64,000 bases of DNA, from NCBI GenBank assembly GCA_936432065.2, contig OW386294.2, forward strand, positions 49,256,945 to 49,320,944. Direction: 5' to 3'. Of this stretch, positions 41,938 to 52,819 are shown one piece after another. Each line of letters starts with the position of its first letter. The first letter of the stretch is position 1. The position numbers were made by a program, and so were the translations under genes. Source of the DNA: Rutpela maculata. Taxonomy: Eukaryota; Arthropoda; Insecta; Coleoptera; Cerambycidae. Under the pieces are notes generated by a model, which saw nothing but the letters and a program-made list of their open reading frames with translations, had not been told where the DNA came from and did not search any database.

Positions 41938-44169
41938 TGATAGACACCAAGTTCTCCAAGGGCACAAAAGTTTCCAAATTTAAAAAAATGCTGAATTAAC
42001 AACTAACAACAAAACATACCAACTAAATGTGTTCAATTTTGTAAGTTAGGTTACTAATGTCTACGTACTCTATACTGGAGTTGATTGCAACAGAACAGAA
42101 TAATTGTTTAGTGCAATATATGCAATCGTTACGTGATACATTTGTTTTGTAACGTGGTTTGCAGACGAACTACAGGATAACATCGAAAGTTAACACATGG
42201 GGTTGCCACGTTATGCAAAAATTTCATAAAATTAGGGAAAACTATGTTTGGCCAATAAATTACATTTTCTTCTTCCGCATGGTATCGAATCCGAGAACTT
42301 TAGCAGGCCGACACACAAATCGTCATGCTAAGGGTGCCACTCAATATTTTACATGTTTTCAATCACTATTCTTTACTAGTTTGTAGATTGATTTATTTAT
42401 CGTTTGTAGTGGATTTATCACTCACACTTTATATCTCTTAAACTATTGCCGGAGAAATAGAAATTTTACAGACTGCTAAATAGGATTTATATCTAATTGG
42501 TGTAAATAACCCTCAACTGCATAACAATATATTGGATCAATCAATAGCATTTCAATCAGCTATTAATATGCTAAAATTTCACTATAAAAAATATTGACTA
42601 TGATTTTTTTTACTGGTAGCAATCTCCATTTTCATAAAATGTTGGCTAATTCGTATACTATAAACTCGAAATTAGAGGAAAATAAATTTGACTATATCTC
42701 TGCAATTACTTAAATTGTCGTACTCTATAAAAAATGTGTGAGAAAGTAGTTTAATATATTTTGAAAAATGGCAACCTTTAAAGTTCAATTTGTTGGTTTA
42801 TTTCGAGAATATTTTTATAGCGCCTATAGAAACAACATTATAGGATTTTAATATCGTATAGAGTTTCGAATAACACAAAAGCGTTGTATAACGTTTCATA
42901 TGGGACAAAATTATCGTATTATATTACGCCATATTTACTTAAGGATTTAGCAGTACATCAATTGCCGCCATTATCCAGAATTCTCATAGAAATGTAAAAA
43001 TGCCTAAAAATTAATTTTTCAGAATGGCAAAGATTATTTTCTTATCAATTTAATCAATATTTTGTTTAAACTGAAAACCATTTTAAATTTAATAAAATAT
43101 ATTTTTTTAATTTTTAATAAACCAATGGCGTATGCTAAACTGAGGCCCTTCAGTTTTTTGCTAAAAATATATACATATTTTGTCAGAAAATTTCGCCGCG
43201 CAAGAGAATTTTCTTGCTACTAGCGTGTTAATTACATTGTTTAACAGGATTTTACCATGTTTAATGGAACTTGAGCGCCATTATTGAGGTTGTTATTCGA
43301 AATAATAACTACACAACATGTTTGCGTTATATAACCATTCTTGCAATAATTTTGTTCTGAATTTCATCACTAGAAAACAAAATGATTGTATAAATTTTTG
43401 TTAGTGGGATACCGTCTACATTATAACTCACTTATACAATTACTATACAATAATTTTATAGCAGTTGAAAAGTGCATATGTAAATATGTTGTAGAAGTAA
43501 TCCTGAGGATATACTTATAGAACAGTTTTATAATCATCGCGTAAAATAGTTTTATAGTGGTTGTATGGTTTTCTAATAGAACTCTTATAGTACCAAAAGG
43601 TTGTATAAAAGTGGGCCCTTTTTGGTTGTATAGACATTGTATAATGGTATTTAACTGCCTTATATAATTTACATGTTTCTATAAAATATGTTGTATAGCA
43701 GTTCTAACAACCTTTATAAAAGTTATTTTGCTACTTGGGCTGGGGCACAGGTCCCCAACAACAGTCATAAGACCAATGGTAGCGTATGCCTCTATGTTTG
43801 GTGGTCGACATACGACCAAAGCCAAACTCTCTGGTCTACAGAGATAAGCATGCCTGGCGGTAACTGGCACAATAAGTACCACACCATCAGCCGCTCTGGA
43901 AATCCTCCTGGATCTACCCCCTCTCCACATCTATTTGGAGAGAGAGGCCAGGTGGGCAACATACAGACTTCAACAAGCGGCAACTAATATGCCGCAGGCT
44001 AGCATCATGGAACGCAACAGGCTGTCATATGACATGGAGTGTCATGACATCCTGGGAATGCATTCAGGTGTGATGCCTACCGTAACCAACTATGAACTGC
44101 TTTTTACCGTCCTGTTTCCTGGAAGAGACTAATGGAATCGGAACAAAACCGACCTACAAAGTGCAGACA

Positions 44170-44560
44170 TCTGTTGTTCACAGACAGCTCCATAACCCCT
44201 GACGGAATTGGAGCTGCAGCATACAGTCGCAACCCAAAGGTAAGAATTACTTAGAGCCTGGGTAATTATGCGACTGTCTTTCAGGCAGAAATTCATGCCA
44301 TTGAACTGTGTATAAGGAGGCTTGAACAGATGCATCTTAGACACAGATCAATAAGAATCTTTTTGGACAGCCAAGCAGCTCTCAAAGCTCTTGGCTCACA
44401 TCGCTGCAATTCTAAATTGGTGTGGAACTGCCAAAAGGCTCTAACCCGATTGGGCAGATACAACAAATTAACTCTGGTCTAAATACCAAGCCACTCTGGC
44501 ATGGAGGGCAACGAAATAGCCGACTCCTTAGCCAGGGAAGGTGCGGTATCAAAATTTATT
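44170..44560 (+). pseudogene. RNase H domain of the I/R1-type LINE
   Basis: Read in one main frame with two stops: FTDSSITPDGIGAAAYS, FQAEIHAIELCI, RIFLDSQAALKALGSH and IPSHSGMEGNEIADSLA. The Asp, Glu, Asp and Asp positions of the RNase H active site are still visible, but stops at about 44250 and 44480 disable it. Confidence 0.85.
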
Positions 44561-45075
44561 AGACCAGAACCAATGCTTGGTATATCGGCAAGCACTGCGA
44601 AAACAACCATCTTGGCCTGGACCGAGAGGAAAATCCTCCAGTACTGGCAAGAACTTCTAGGATTCGTTCATTCAAAGGAGTTTATTACATACCTTCTGAA
44701 ATCAAGGACTAAAAAACTATTAGAGTTATATAGAGAATAAGAACTGTAGTTGGCCTATACACTGGGCAGCACTGCAGACTAAATCAGCACCTTCACGGAC
44801 TCGGAATAGCAGACAACGCTGAAAGCCGACTGTGTATGGAGGAGGATGAAACGGCAGCGCAAATTCTATGTACCTGTCCTGCTGCAGAAAGAACCAGGTT
44901 CTCACTTTTTGGCAAAGGGTAACTGCTGCCAGAGGACCTGGACAACCTCTCACCCAATAAGGTAGTCGGCTTTATCAAAAAGCTGAACCTATTGGGTGAA
45001 ATATAATTAGGAGTGAGCCACAATAGACCAGATGGTCGCGGTGGAGGGTCTGTTACTAGCCCACTCACATTTCAA

Positions 45076-45090
45076 CCTAACCTAACCTAA
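45076..45090 (+). repeat. (CCTAA)3 at the LINE 3' end
   Basis: Three exact copies of CCTAA, the complement of the insect telomere repeat TTAGG, directly after the conserved end of the RNase H LINE. No poly(A) is present. Confidence 0.9.
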
Positions 45091-45990
45091 CTTACACACT
45101 TTTTTTCATAATTTTAAAACATTAATGCACAAAACAAACGGACATAGTTACTTAACGATTATTTAGATCTTTTACACAAATCGGCTCTCTGCATTTAGCA
45201 GTCATATTTTCTGTAAACTACGATCACTGATAAGGGTAACCGTTTTGAACAATATTTACATTTATTACCATTCACTTTAATTTTTGTAACAAAAAAGTGT
45301 TGTAATATTCTCTAGTGGACGTATCATTTGGAAGTAGGTAATTTGAAACGATTTCCTGATGAAATACATAAAAAAATCATAATTCTGAGAAGATTAATCG
45401 TTTTATAAAAATACTTACTTTATAAATAAACTTTCTGAAGTCATCCATACATACAGAAGTATGACATACATATTTAACAAAAAAGTGATAACTGCATGTA
45501 ATTTTATGTGCGATTCGTCGTCAAAATTGCCTCGATATTTTTTTAAGTACATATACAATTAAGTATAAGCATCCATTTTCATATTAACATCCGATAATGC
45601 GTATTAACACGTTCACGACATACATGGTTTCTGCTGTCATTCCCCTATGCCCAGATTTGTAAGTTTGTTGTAACTGTACCAATAAATTTTTTTTTTTTTT
45701 GACTAATACACATGAAAATTTTCGAACATATAGCCTAATGATTTTATGTGCACTGCGAGATCAGGCGTAGGCGTGTACCACCGGTGGCACACCGAATCTA
45801 CAAAAGAACATAGCAATGTACCACCCGTGGCACACTGTGTCGTGAACATGTTAATGGTAAATGTAGAGCCTGATAGTCTCAAAATCAATGGAGGAGCAAC
45901 ATACATAGCAACCCATTTAAAAGTGGAACACCCTCTAAAATTTTTATTTATTGTGCAATTGGAATCAAATTTTACTCAAGTATAGAACAA
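45091..45990. other. Spacer between two LINEs
   Basis: No gene recognised. GTACCACCGGTGGCACACCG near 45776 and GTACCACCCGTGGCACACTG near 45819 form a short direct repeat with dyad symmetry, function unknown. Confidence 0.5.
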
Positions 45991-46000
45991 ATTAGGATCT

Positions 46001-48329
46001 GCTTCATGATGCTGCAGCACATGGTGTTGATAGCCTCCCACTTCTCAGCAGTGGTGAGCATGTTTACCATAAAATTTTATGGCGTGATTATAAGGCCAAC
46101 GTCTCTGTTTGCCGTGCTCCTCTCGTCATTCCACCTAGGGCAGTGGAATATGGTGTGCTCCGGGGTATTGGGTGCTGGGCAGTAAATGCACGTGTCTGCT
46201 TCCCGCTTGCCGATTCTATATAAATAGCTGCCGAAGTTGCCGTGGCCACTTAACGTTTGGGTTAGATGGTAATTTAGGTCTCTATGTTTTCGGGCAGTCC
46301 AGGCTCTTACGTCCGGGATAAGGCGGTACGTCCATCTGCCGTCTTCAGAGGTGTCCCATCACTCCTGCCAGCGTTCCATCAGATGGTTCCTGTAGACAAT
46401 CTTCGCAGCTTTGTCTGCGCCGTGGCCGTATGCACGCTCTTTAGCGAGCAAGTCGGCGGGTGGCACTGCCGATATGACTTGCAGAGCCGAGGCGGAGGTT
46501 GTCAAGTAGGCGCAGCACACCCTTATCAGCATGAGACGTTGTGTCTTCAGTAACCGGTTGCGGTTACGTGCGGTCTTTAACGCGTCGACTCACGCCGGAG
46601 CGGCATACAATAAGATGGAGTTTGCCACGGAGCTCAAGAGTTTCCTGGCGTAGGTCTTGGGCCCTCCAATTCGTGGCATGATCTTGCGGAGGGCCATGGT
46701 CGCTTTCTCTGCTCTGTCGGTGGCGTAATCAACATGCCGGTTCCACGACAACTTTTGGTCGATGTAAACCCCTAGGTATTTTATAGCTGGTTTAGCGGTC
46801 ACCTCCGCATTAAGGACATTGACGCTCATGTTCACACGTTTGTGCCCGGTCAGCGCAACTGCTTCCGATTTCTCAGGGGCAATTTCTAGGCTGTGGTTGT
46901 CCATCCACCTGTTTATTGCACATATGGCGACTTCGGTCTTGGTCATAGCGCGCTCCTCCGTTTTGTCTATGGCGATAACGATAAGGTCGTCCGCGAATGC
47001 AACGAGTCGACAGTCATCAGGGATGTCGGGGCTTTTTAGTGCGAGGATGCCATCGTACAAAACATTCCACAGGAGTGGTCCCAGGACCGACCCCTGCGGA
47101 ACGCCGCACGTGACATCGCGGACGTGGTCGTTGATGATTAAAGATCTTTCCGTGAAGTAGCTCTTCACAAGTTGTACCAAGTACGCTGGTACCCCTTTGA
47201 GTTCTAGCGCTTCAACAATTGGGCCCCAGGGGGCCGTGTTGAAGGCATTCTTCACGTCGAGCGCCACAGCTAGGCAGATCTCTCTTTGCCTCCAGTTGCC
47301 CGCATTCGCGGTGCGTGCTACTCTTATGACCTCCTGGATAGCGTCGGTCGTGGAGAAACTCTCTCTAAAGCCAAATTGGCTGTCAGAGAGGCCCCCTCTT
47401 GCGTCGAGTTCCGCGGTGAGGCGAGTCGCAATGACGCGTTCCAGGACTTTCGCCGTAGTGTCGATCAAGCAGATAGGCCTGGGTGCCGTACCTGGCGGCT
47501 TGCCCGGTTTGGGAACAAGCACTAATACTGCTCTTTTTCACCTGCGGGGGATTTCTCCGTTTACAAAGATGCCATTAAAGACGTTCTCGAAGTAGGCTGT
47601 GTGGTGGGTGACCGCTAGTTTAACCACCTCGGGGGGTATTCCATCAGGCCCCGGGGCCTTATTGGATTTTAGCTTAACAGCCGCGTTGCTAATTTCCTCC
47701 ACTGTAACTGGAGGTGGTGGGGGGTCCCCGATTGCCCTTATCCAGTTCATTGTTGAGCGTACTGGGAAAAGCTCACTCGCTAGTTCCAATTTACGGTCCG
47801 TACTGAGTACTAGTTTTTCACGGACGCCAGCTCTTTTGCATGCAATTCTGTAGCCGTCTCCCCAGATATCGTTATCGACGCTCTCGATGATTTCATTCCA
47901 GCATCTGTGCTTGGACGCTTCGATGCTGGCACGTAGGTCGTTTCTGGCCTCTCGGTAGGCCGTATAGTTCCTGGCGGTTACGTCGACGAAACGCGCTGTT
48001 TTGGATCTAGTCCAGATCCTTTTTAGTTTGAGACATTTTTGGCGTAGTTGCGCAATTTCGCGGTTCCACCAGTATGCTGGTTTACCGCGTGGATGGCCCA
48101 CGGCCGGCAACGCGGCCTTGCAGGCCTCGATTACATTGTCGGCGATTGGATCGTGGGGTTGACCCAGCTCGTGCCGTAGTTTCTCAGTGACCGCCTCCTC
48201 CTTGTCGGGCTTGTAGCGCCACCTAGTTCCCTTGGTGGGGGGTTCCCGTGTTGGGGCGTTTAGCGGATGCTCCTCAAGGAGTCGAAAGGTGATAAGTTGG
48301 TGGTCACTGAGAGTTTCATCTTCCAGTAC
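46001..48329 (-). pseudogene. R1-clade ORF2, reverse transcriptase and C-terminal part
   Basis: From the break, the frame reads LEDETLSDHQLI (endonuclease end), PAYWWNREIAQLRQK (linker), APGPDGIPPEV, PICLIDTTAKVLERVI, LDVKNAFNTAPWGPI, VPQGSVLGPLLWNVL, catalytic VAFADDLIVIAID, and after 46590 the R1-type finger GHGNFGSYLYRIGKREADTC. Stops interrupt this frame: TGA at 47538-47540 where Trp is expected before KRAVLVLVPKPGK, TGA at 46590-46592 after LLYAAPA, and one more further on. The active-site Asp residues are kept. Confidence 0.9.
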
Positions 48330-48344
48330 AGCGTACATATTTTA

Positions 48345-51300
48345 TTTATTTATTTATTTATTTATATATATAATCACTTGGGCTGTTACAATACAGATGT
48401 GAACGTCAATAAGATAAAAAAAATACAAAATTTAGTTTACAAGGTGAGACAATAAGTAGTAAATATAAAACACAATAAACAAAACATATGACAAATACAG
48501 ATTAAAATTCTTTGTATGAATATAAACATTTCTCAAGTAAAAATTGTTTGAGACTAGATTTGTATTTATTAAAATTGTTGACATCTTTAATCTCACTAGG
48601 TAATTTGTTGTAAAAACTAATACCAGAGTAATAAGGTGATTTTTCAAAATGAGACGTATTATGATGAGGAAGAGCTAACAAGTCGTCATGACGAGTATTA
48701 TAATTATGGTAGCTAGCAGTAGTTTTAAATTGGTTAATGTTACTTTTAATGTACTTTAGCAAAGAAAAAAGATATATGGACGGTACCGTTAATATTCTGT
48801 GACTTTTAAAAGAGTTTTTACACGATGTGGTGAAATCAAGATTAAAAATTAATCTAATTATGCGCTTTTGGCAGACAAAAACTCGCTGCAAATTATTCGC
48901 ACGTCCCCACATTATAATATTGTAGGATATATGGCAATAAGCCATTGAATAGTACAGTTGCAATAAAGCCTCGGTATCTAGGGAGTTCTTGAGCTGGCGT
49001 ATGCAGTAATACGCTTTGTTAAGTTTTTTACATACTTCTTCGATTTGAATATCCCAGCTTAGTTTTGTGTCTATTGAAATACCTAAAAATCTTGTATTCG
49101 AGCTAAATGGCAGGGTCATGTTGTTAAAATTTAACTGAGTGTTGGAAGGTAATGATTTTCTTTGTGAGAAATACATGCACACAGTTTTCTCAAGGTTTAA
49201 TATGAGATTATTTCTGCAGCAATAGTCACCAAATTCTGTCATAACAGCCATAGCATCATCAAGGAGCTCCACAAGGCTCGGTGCAGATATGCCAAAGGAG
49301 TTATCATCGGCAAACATGGTGATGTTACCTTTTGATATGAATGACGGTAAGTCGTTTACAAAAATCAAAAAAATCAAAGGGCCCAGCACCGAGCCCTGTG
49401 GCACTCCAAGACTAACGTCATGTTCATTTGAAATCGTTTGGTTGATTTTTACCTGAAGAGATCTGTCCGTTAAATATGACATGATCCACTGTAGAAAAAC
49501 TCCTCGAATGCCTACCTTAAATAATTTTTCTTTAACAAAGGACAGATTGAGAGAGTCAAACGCTCGTGATAGGTCAAAGAACAATCCCATGACGAGGTTA
49601 CCTTTGTCCATTTCATTATAAACAAATTGTAAAAGCTGAATTGTAGCAGTGTCAGTAGAATGATTTTTGCGAAAACCATGTTGGCGATCTGTTAGTATTT
49701 TGAAAGAATTAAAAAATGCCATTATTCGATTAAACGCAATTTTTTCCATTATTTTAGAAATAACACTTAAGATGGATATTGGTCTGTAATTTTCTGGTTC
49801 CAAAGAATCATTTTTTTTAAATATAGGGATAACAGTAGCTATTTTTAATAGGGATGGAAAAACACCCGATTGAAAAGATGCGTTGATTAAAATGCACAAT
49901 GGTTCAATTATGAAATCACATGCATACTTGATAAACTTAGTGGACAATCCATCGGGACCGAGAGCTTGTCTATTTTTTAATTCAAATATAATTTGCCTTA
50001 TTTCATCGGGTGTAACTGGATAAATAAAGATGGACTGATCATTGAGTTCACTGGAAGTGCAAGTATGTGATAAATTAGCCCCAAAGTGATTTTTTACTTT
50101 GTCTACAGTGACTGACGCGAAATAGTTTGCAAAATGTTCAGCAACATCATTAGGATTGTCTGTGACTTTGCCATTTATGTTTAACTTAACATCTACTGGA
50201 GAAGAATGATTGGTATGTAGTTCAGATTTAATGAGCCGCCAGATTTCCTTTGTGGAATTTGGGGCATTTAAAATTCTATTTGAGAAATACTCATGCTTGG
50301 CGTTTCTTATATTGTTATTGTATTCACGTTTCTTACACTTATAGAGGTTAACAAGGTCAGGAGAGCTATAACGTTGGATGAGCCAATGCAAATTTTTGAG
50401 GTATTCACTTTCACGTTTGATGTTTGACGTAACCCAGTTTTTTGTGTTTGTAATATTGTTGTAATAATTGTTAGTGATCTGCTTAGTTTCAAGAGGAAAA
50501 GAAGCATCTAATTTGTTAATCATAATTTCCAAAAAAATAATAAAGGCTTCATTAACATTTATTGGGTCCATACTGTAAATAAAATCCCAATTTGTATTAT
50601 ATAAAAGATATTGAAATTTGGCTATGTTAACCTCAGTAATATAGCGAGTAGTAATAGTTTGCTTAATAAATTGGTTGGAATATGGTAAAAAATCTTTAAC
50701 ACACATAATTTGGGCAGCGTGGTCCGCAATGCAAGGGTAGCTCATATATATGTCAACCATATTACTTGGAAGATCAGTGACCATGTAATCGATGGCAGAT
50801 TCAGACAACATGCCATATATATTACTTACTACGCGAGTGGGTTCATTGAGATACGTGGAGATATTAAATGATTCAAAAATGTCAGATAGTAGTTGTCTAT
50901 TATGTGAATTTGAGCGAAAATCTACATTAAGATCCCCACAAAGAATTATGTGGTCGTATTTTTTGTTGAGAAGAATTAAACATCCCTGCAATTTATCCAA
51001 AAAAATATTGAAGTCTCCAGAAGGAGGCCTATAAATGACTAATAACAATATTTTTCTTTTAAGACACAAAACTAAGCCACAAAGCTCTATATTCATCTCA
51101 GAGTTAAAGTTACTCAAAAATGTAGCAGTATTAATTTTTGATTTAACAATATTGTCAACATAAATAGCAACACCACCATGACGTCTATTAATTCTACAAT
51201 AGCTAGCCATCAGGTTTAAATTGGATAAAGTTAGATTCTCGATTTCATCGGAAGTAGCCCAATGCTCTGATATACATAAAATGTTTATATTCTCAGTGTG

Positions 51301-51480
51301 ATTAAAAACATCAATAATGTTTAACTTATTACTTAAACATTGTACATTGACATGAGCTATTTTAAAACAAGATTTTGAAGTACAGGATTGTTGCATATAA
51401 AAACAATTATTGAAGTCTATATCAAACTGTGTGTAAAGAGATAGGTGATCTGGTGGAATAATTTAAAAGTCAATGTTTGG
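48345..51480 (-). mobile_element. CR1-like LINE (copy B), ORF1 missing
   Basis: The 3' UTR runs from 48501 down to an (AAAT)n tail near 48370-48345. The 5' edge is near 51480, so ORF1 is absent through 5' truncation. It lies in the 5' leader of the + strand CR1-like LINE. Target duplication was not resolved. Confidence 0.75.
48502..51396 (-). CDS. CR1-like LINE ORF2: endonuclease and reverse transcriptase, intact
   Basis: 964 uninterrupted codons from an ATG; the frame is open about 60 bases further upstream with similar protein (FNNCFY), so the true start may be earlier. The endonuclease (1-230) has HVNVQCLSNKLN, CISEHW, VIYRPPSGDF, GDLNVDF, AIDYMV and ADHAAQI. The reverse transcriptase (about 450-720) has NRQALGPDGLSTKFIKYA, NYRPISILSVISK, QHGFRKNHSTDTATIQ, LFFDLSRAFDSL, LGVPQGSVLGPLIFLIFVND and MFADDNSF. 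The end holds HNYNTRHDDLLALPHH and YNKLPSEIK. No stop or frameshift suggests recent insertion. It nicks target DNA and copies the element RNA. Confidence 0.93.
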   Translation of the reverse strand: MQQSCTSKSCFKIAHVNVQCLSNKLNIIDVFNHTENINILCISEHWATSDEIENLTLSNLNLMASYCRINRRHGGVAIYVDNIVKSKINTATFLSNFNSEMNIELCGLVLCLKRKILLLVIYRPPSGDFNIFLDKLQGCLILLNKKYDHIILCGDLNVDFRSNSHNRQLLSDIFESFNISTYLNEPTRVVSNIYGMLSESAIDYMVTDLPSNMVDIYMSYPCIADHAAQIMCVKDFLPYSNQFIKQTITTRYITEVNIAKFQYLLYNTNWDFIYSMDPINVNEAFIIFLEIMINKLDASFPLETKQITNNYYNNITNTKNWVTSNIKRESEYLKNLHWLIQRYSSPDLVNLYKCKKREYNNNIRNAKHEYFSNRILNAPNSTKEIWRLIKSELHTNHSSPVDVKLNINGKVTDNPNDVAEHFANYFASVTVDKVKNHFGANLSHTCTSSELNDQSIFIYPVTPDEIRQIIFELKNRQALGPDGLSTKFIKYACDFIIEPLCILINASFQSGVFPSLLKIATVIPIFKKNDSLEPENYRPISILSVISKIMEKIAFNRIMAFFNSFKILTDRQHGFRKNHSTDTATIQLLQFVYNEMDKGNLVMGLFFDLSRAFDSLNLSFVKEKLFKVGIRGVFLQWIMSYLTDRSLQVKINQTISNEHDVSLGVPQGSVLGPLIFLIFVNDLPSFISKGNITMFADDNSFGISAPSLVELLDDAMAVMTEFGDYCCRNNLILNLEKTVCMYFSQRKSLPSNTQLNFNNMTLPFSSNTRFLGISIDTKLSWDIQIEEVCKKLNKAYYCIRQLKNSLDTEALLQLYYSMAYCHISYNIIMWGRANNLQRVFVCQKRIIRLIFNLDFTTSCKNSFKSHRILTVPSIYLFSLLKYIKSNINQFKTTASYHNYNTRHDDLLALPHHNTSHFEKSPYYSGISFYNKLPSEIKDVNNFNKYKSSLKQFLLEKCLYSYKEF

Positions 51481-51623
51481 TGTATTAAACTAATAAAATC
51501 AATAAACAATAAGTAGTTATTGAAGCTCAAGTGTGATAAAAAGTATCTGCTCTATACAAAAAACATGTAAATTAACTGATAAAACAAACATTTTATATAC
51601 ACAGTGGACAAAACAAAAAAATA

Positions 51624-52819
51624 ATGACTATATGTATTTTGTGCAAAAGAGCAAATGACAGTGATCAATTGTGGAGTTGTGATCAGTGTCATGGAAAAAT
51701 ATGTACAAACTGCTCAAAACTGACTGCATCAGAAATCAAATGCATGGAATTAAGGAAAGGAAGAATTTTAAAGTATCTTTGTAAAGGATGCTTGGAAATG
51801 AACCCAAACAAGGATATAATAGAGGAAATGAAGAAACTCAAAAAAACAATAGATACACAAACGGATAAAATTGATTTACTTACACAAGAATTGATGACAT
51901 TAACAAAAAAAATTGTGAACTTAGAGGAAAAAAATACCAAACAGAATAATTGCATTGAAACAGTAGTGGCAGAAATAAAAAACAATGTTACAAACACCAA
52001 ACCATTATACTCACAAGCAGTCATAGGAAATAAATCGGGTGGCAAAAAGCCAATAAGAAGTAATGAACCAGTTTTAATTGTTAAACCAAAGGAGACACAA
52101 GGAAGTGATAAAACAAAAAGGGAAATAAAGGAGAAGGTTGATCCAATCAAACTAGGAGCAGGAGTTTCGGGGTTAAGGGAGATATCAGATGGGCAAGTAG
52201 TGATAAGGTGTGGAAATAAAGAAGATAGAGAAAAAATTCAAAGCAAAATACATGAAGAAATGTCTGCAAATTATGAAATTAAAACACCTGCTTTAAAATT
52301 TCCAAAAATAAAAGTAATTGGCATAAATGAAGATGATGATGGCACCGACGAAGAAATTATAGAGGCAGTTATTGATCAAAATTTAATAAACCAAGAACAG
52401 AAGAAGGGTTTCATTTAAGGGTATTAAAAAGGCTTAAAAAAAATGACAGACAGTTCACAGTGTTATTAGAAACTGATCCAAAAACGCACTGCAATTTGAT
52501 AAATCGTGATAAGATATATATAGGATGGTCAAGAGGTAAGGCGTATGACTATGTTAATGTAATAAGATGCTTCAAATGCTTAGGTTTTAGTCATTTTGCT
52601 AAAGATTGTAAAAACAACAAGATATGTTATAAATGTTCATTGCAGCATGAAGGAGAATGTAGATCTAAATATAATAAATGCATAAACTGCAGGAATGCTA
52701 TTGAAAAATATAAAATAAAGATAAAAGACAATCATACTGCCGTAGATCCAAATTGTCCTTGTTATATAAGAATTTTAAATAATAGTAAAAGGAAGGTAAA
52801 CTACCTAGATGATCAATAG
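51624..52819 (+). pseudogene. CR1-like LINE ORF1: PHD-like finger, coiled coil, zinc knuckles
   Basis: The first part (51624-52418) has CILCKRANDSDQLWSC then CDQCHGKICTNC, a PHD-like Cys cluster, followed by a Lys/Glu coiled coil (about 65-125) and an RRM-like stretch with VVIRCGNKEDREKIQSKI. A one-base shift near 52410 leads to RVLKRLKKNDRQFTVLLE and CFKCLGFSHFAKDC plus CYKCSLQHEGEC zinc knuckles. Such proteins bind element RNA. The stop is TAG at 52817-52819, in the same frame as ORF2. Confidence 0.8.

Larger units (their letters stand above)
40169..43739. mobile_element. EnSpm/CACTA-like DNA transposon, 3571 bp, non-functional
   Basis: The inverted ends are CCCAAGTAGCAAAAT at 40169 and its complement ending at 43739. 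CT lies outside each end. Deleting the element and one CT restores the LINE reading ...KKTWGTGPQQQ, supporting a 2 bp duplication. Both subterminal regions, each of several hundred bases, are packed with TTGTATAA, TTTTATAG and related words. A transposase-like remnant and a 142 bp tandem array lie inside. Short duplication, subterminal arrays and the remnant suggest EnSpm/CACTA, but the CCC start is not the usual CACT. Confidence 0.6.
39884..45090 (+). mobile_element. Decayed I/R1-type LINE with RNase H, split by an EnSpm-like insertion
   Basis: The left part (39884-40168) encodes the end of a reverse transcriptase: MTVNPHKTVIVPFTRK, VKYLGVTLDKSLNWNSHLEK and RLSLWTCRRICKKT. After the insertion, the frame resumes near 43740 as WGTGPQQQS, then RPM-x-AYASMFGGR and ALEILLDLPPLHLFIE in shifted frames, then RNase H, then a CCHC-like tail with CMEEDETAAQILCTC. 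Several stops and frameshifts show it is dead. The 5' part is missing. The 3' end is (CCTAA)3. Confidence 0.82.

Noticed and set aside
45076..45090. Interstitial telomere
   Set aside because: Only three units, located precisely at the end of a LINE; more likely its 3' tail.
46819..47595. Forward-strand open frames over the R1-clade RT
   Set aside because: They are antisense shadows of the GC-rich RT coding strand.
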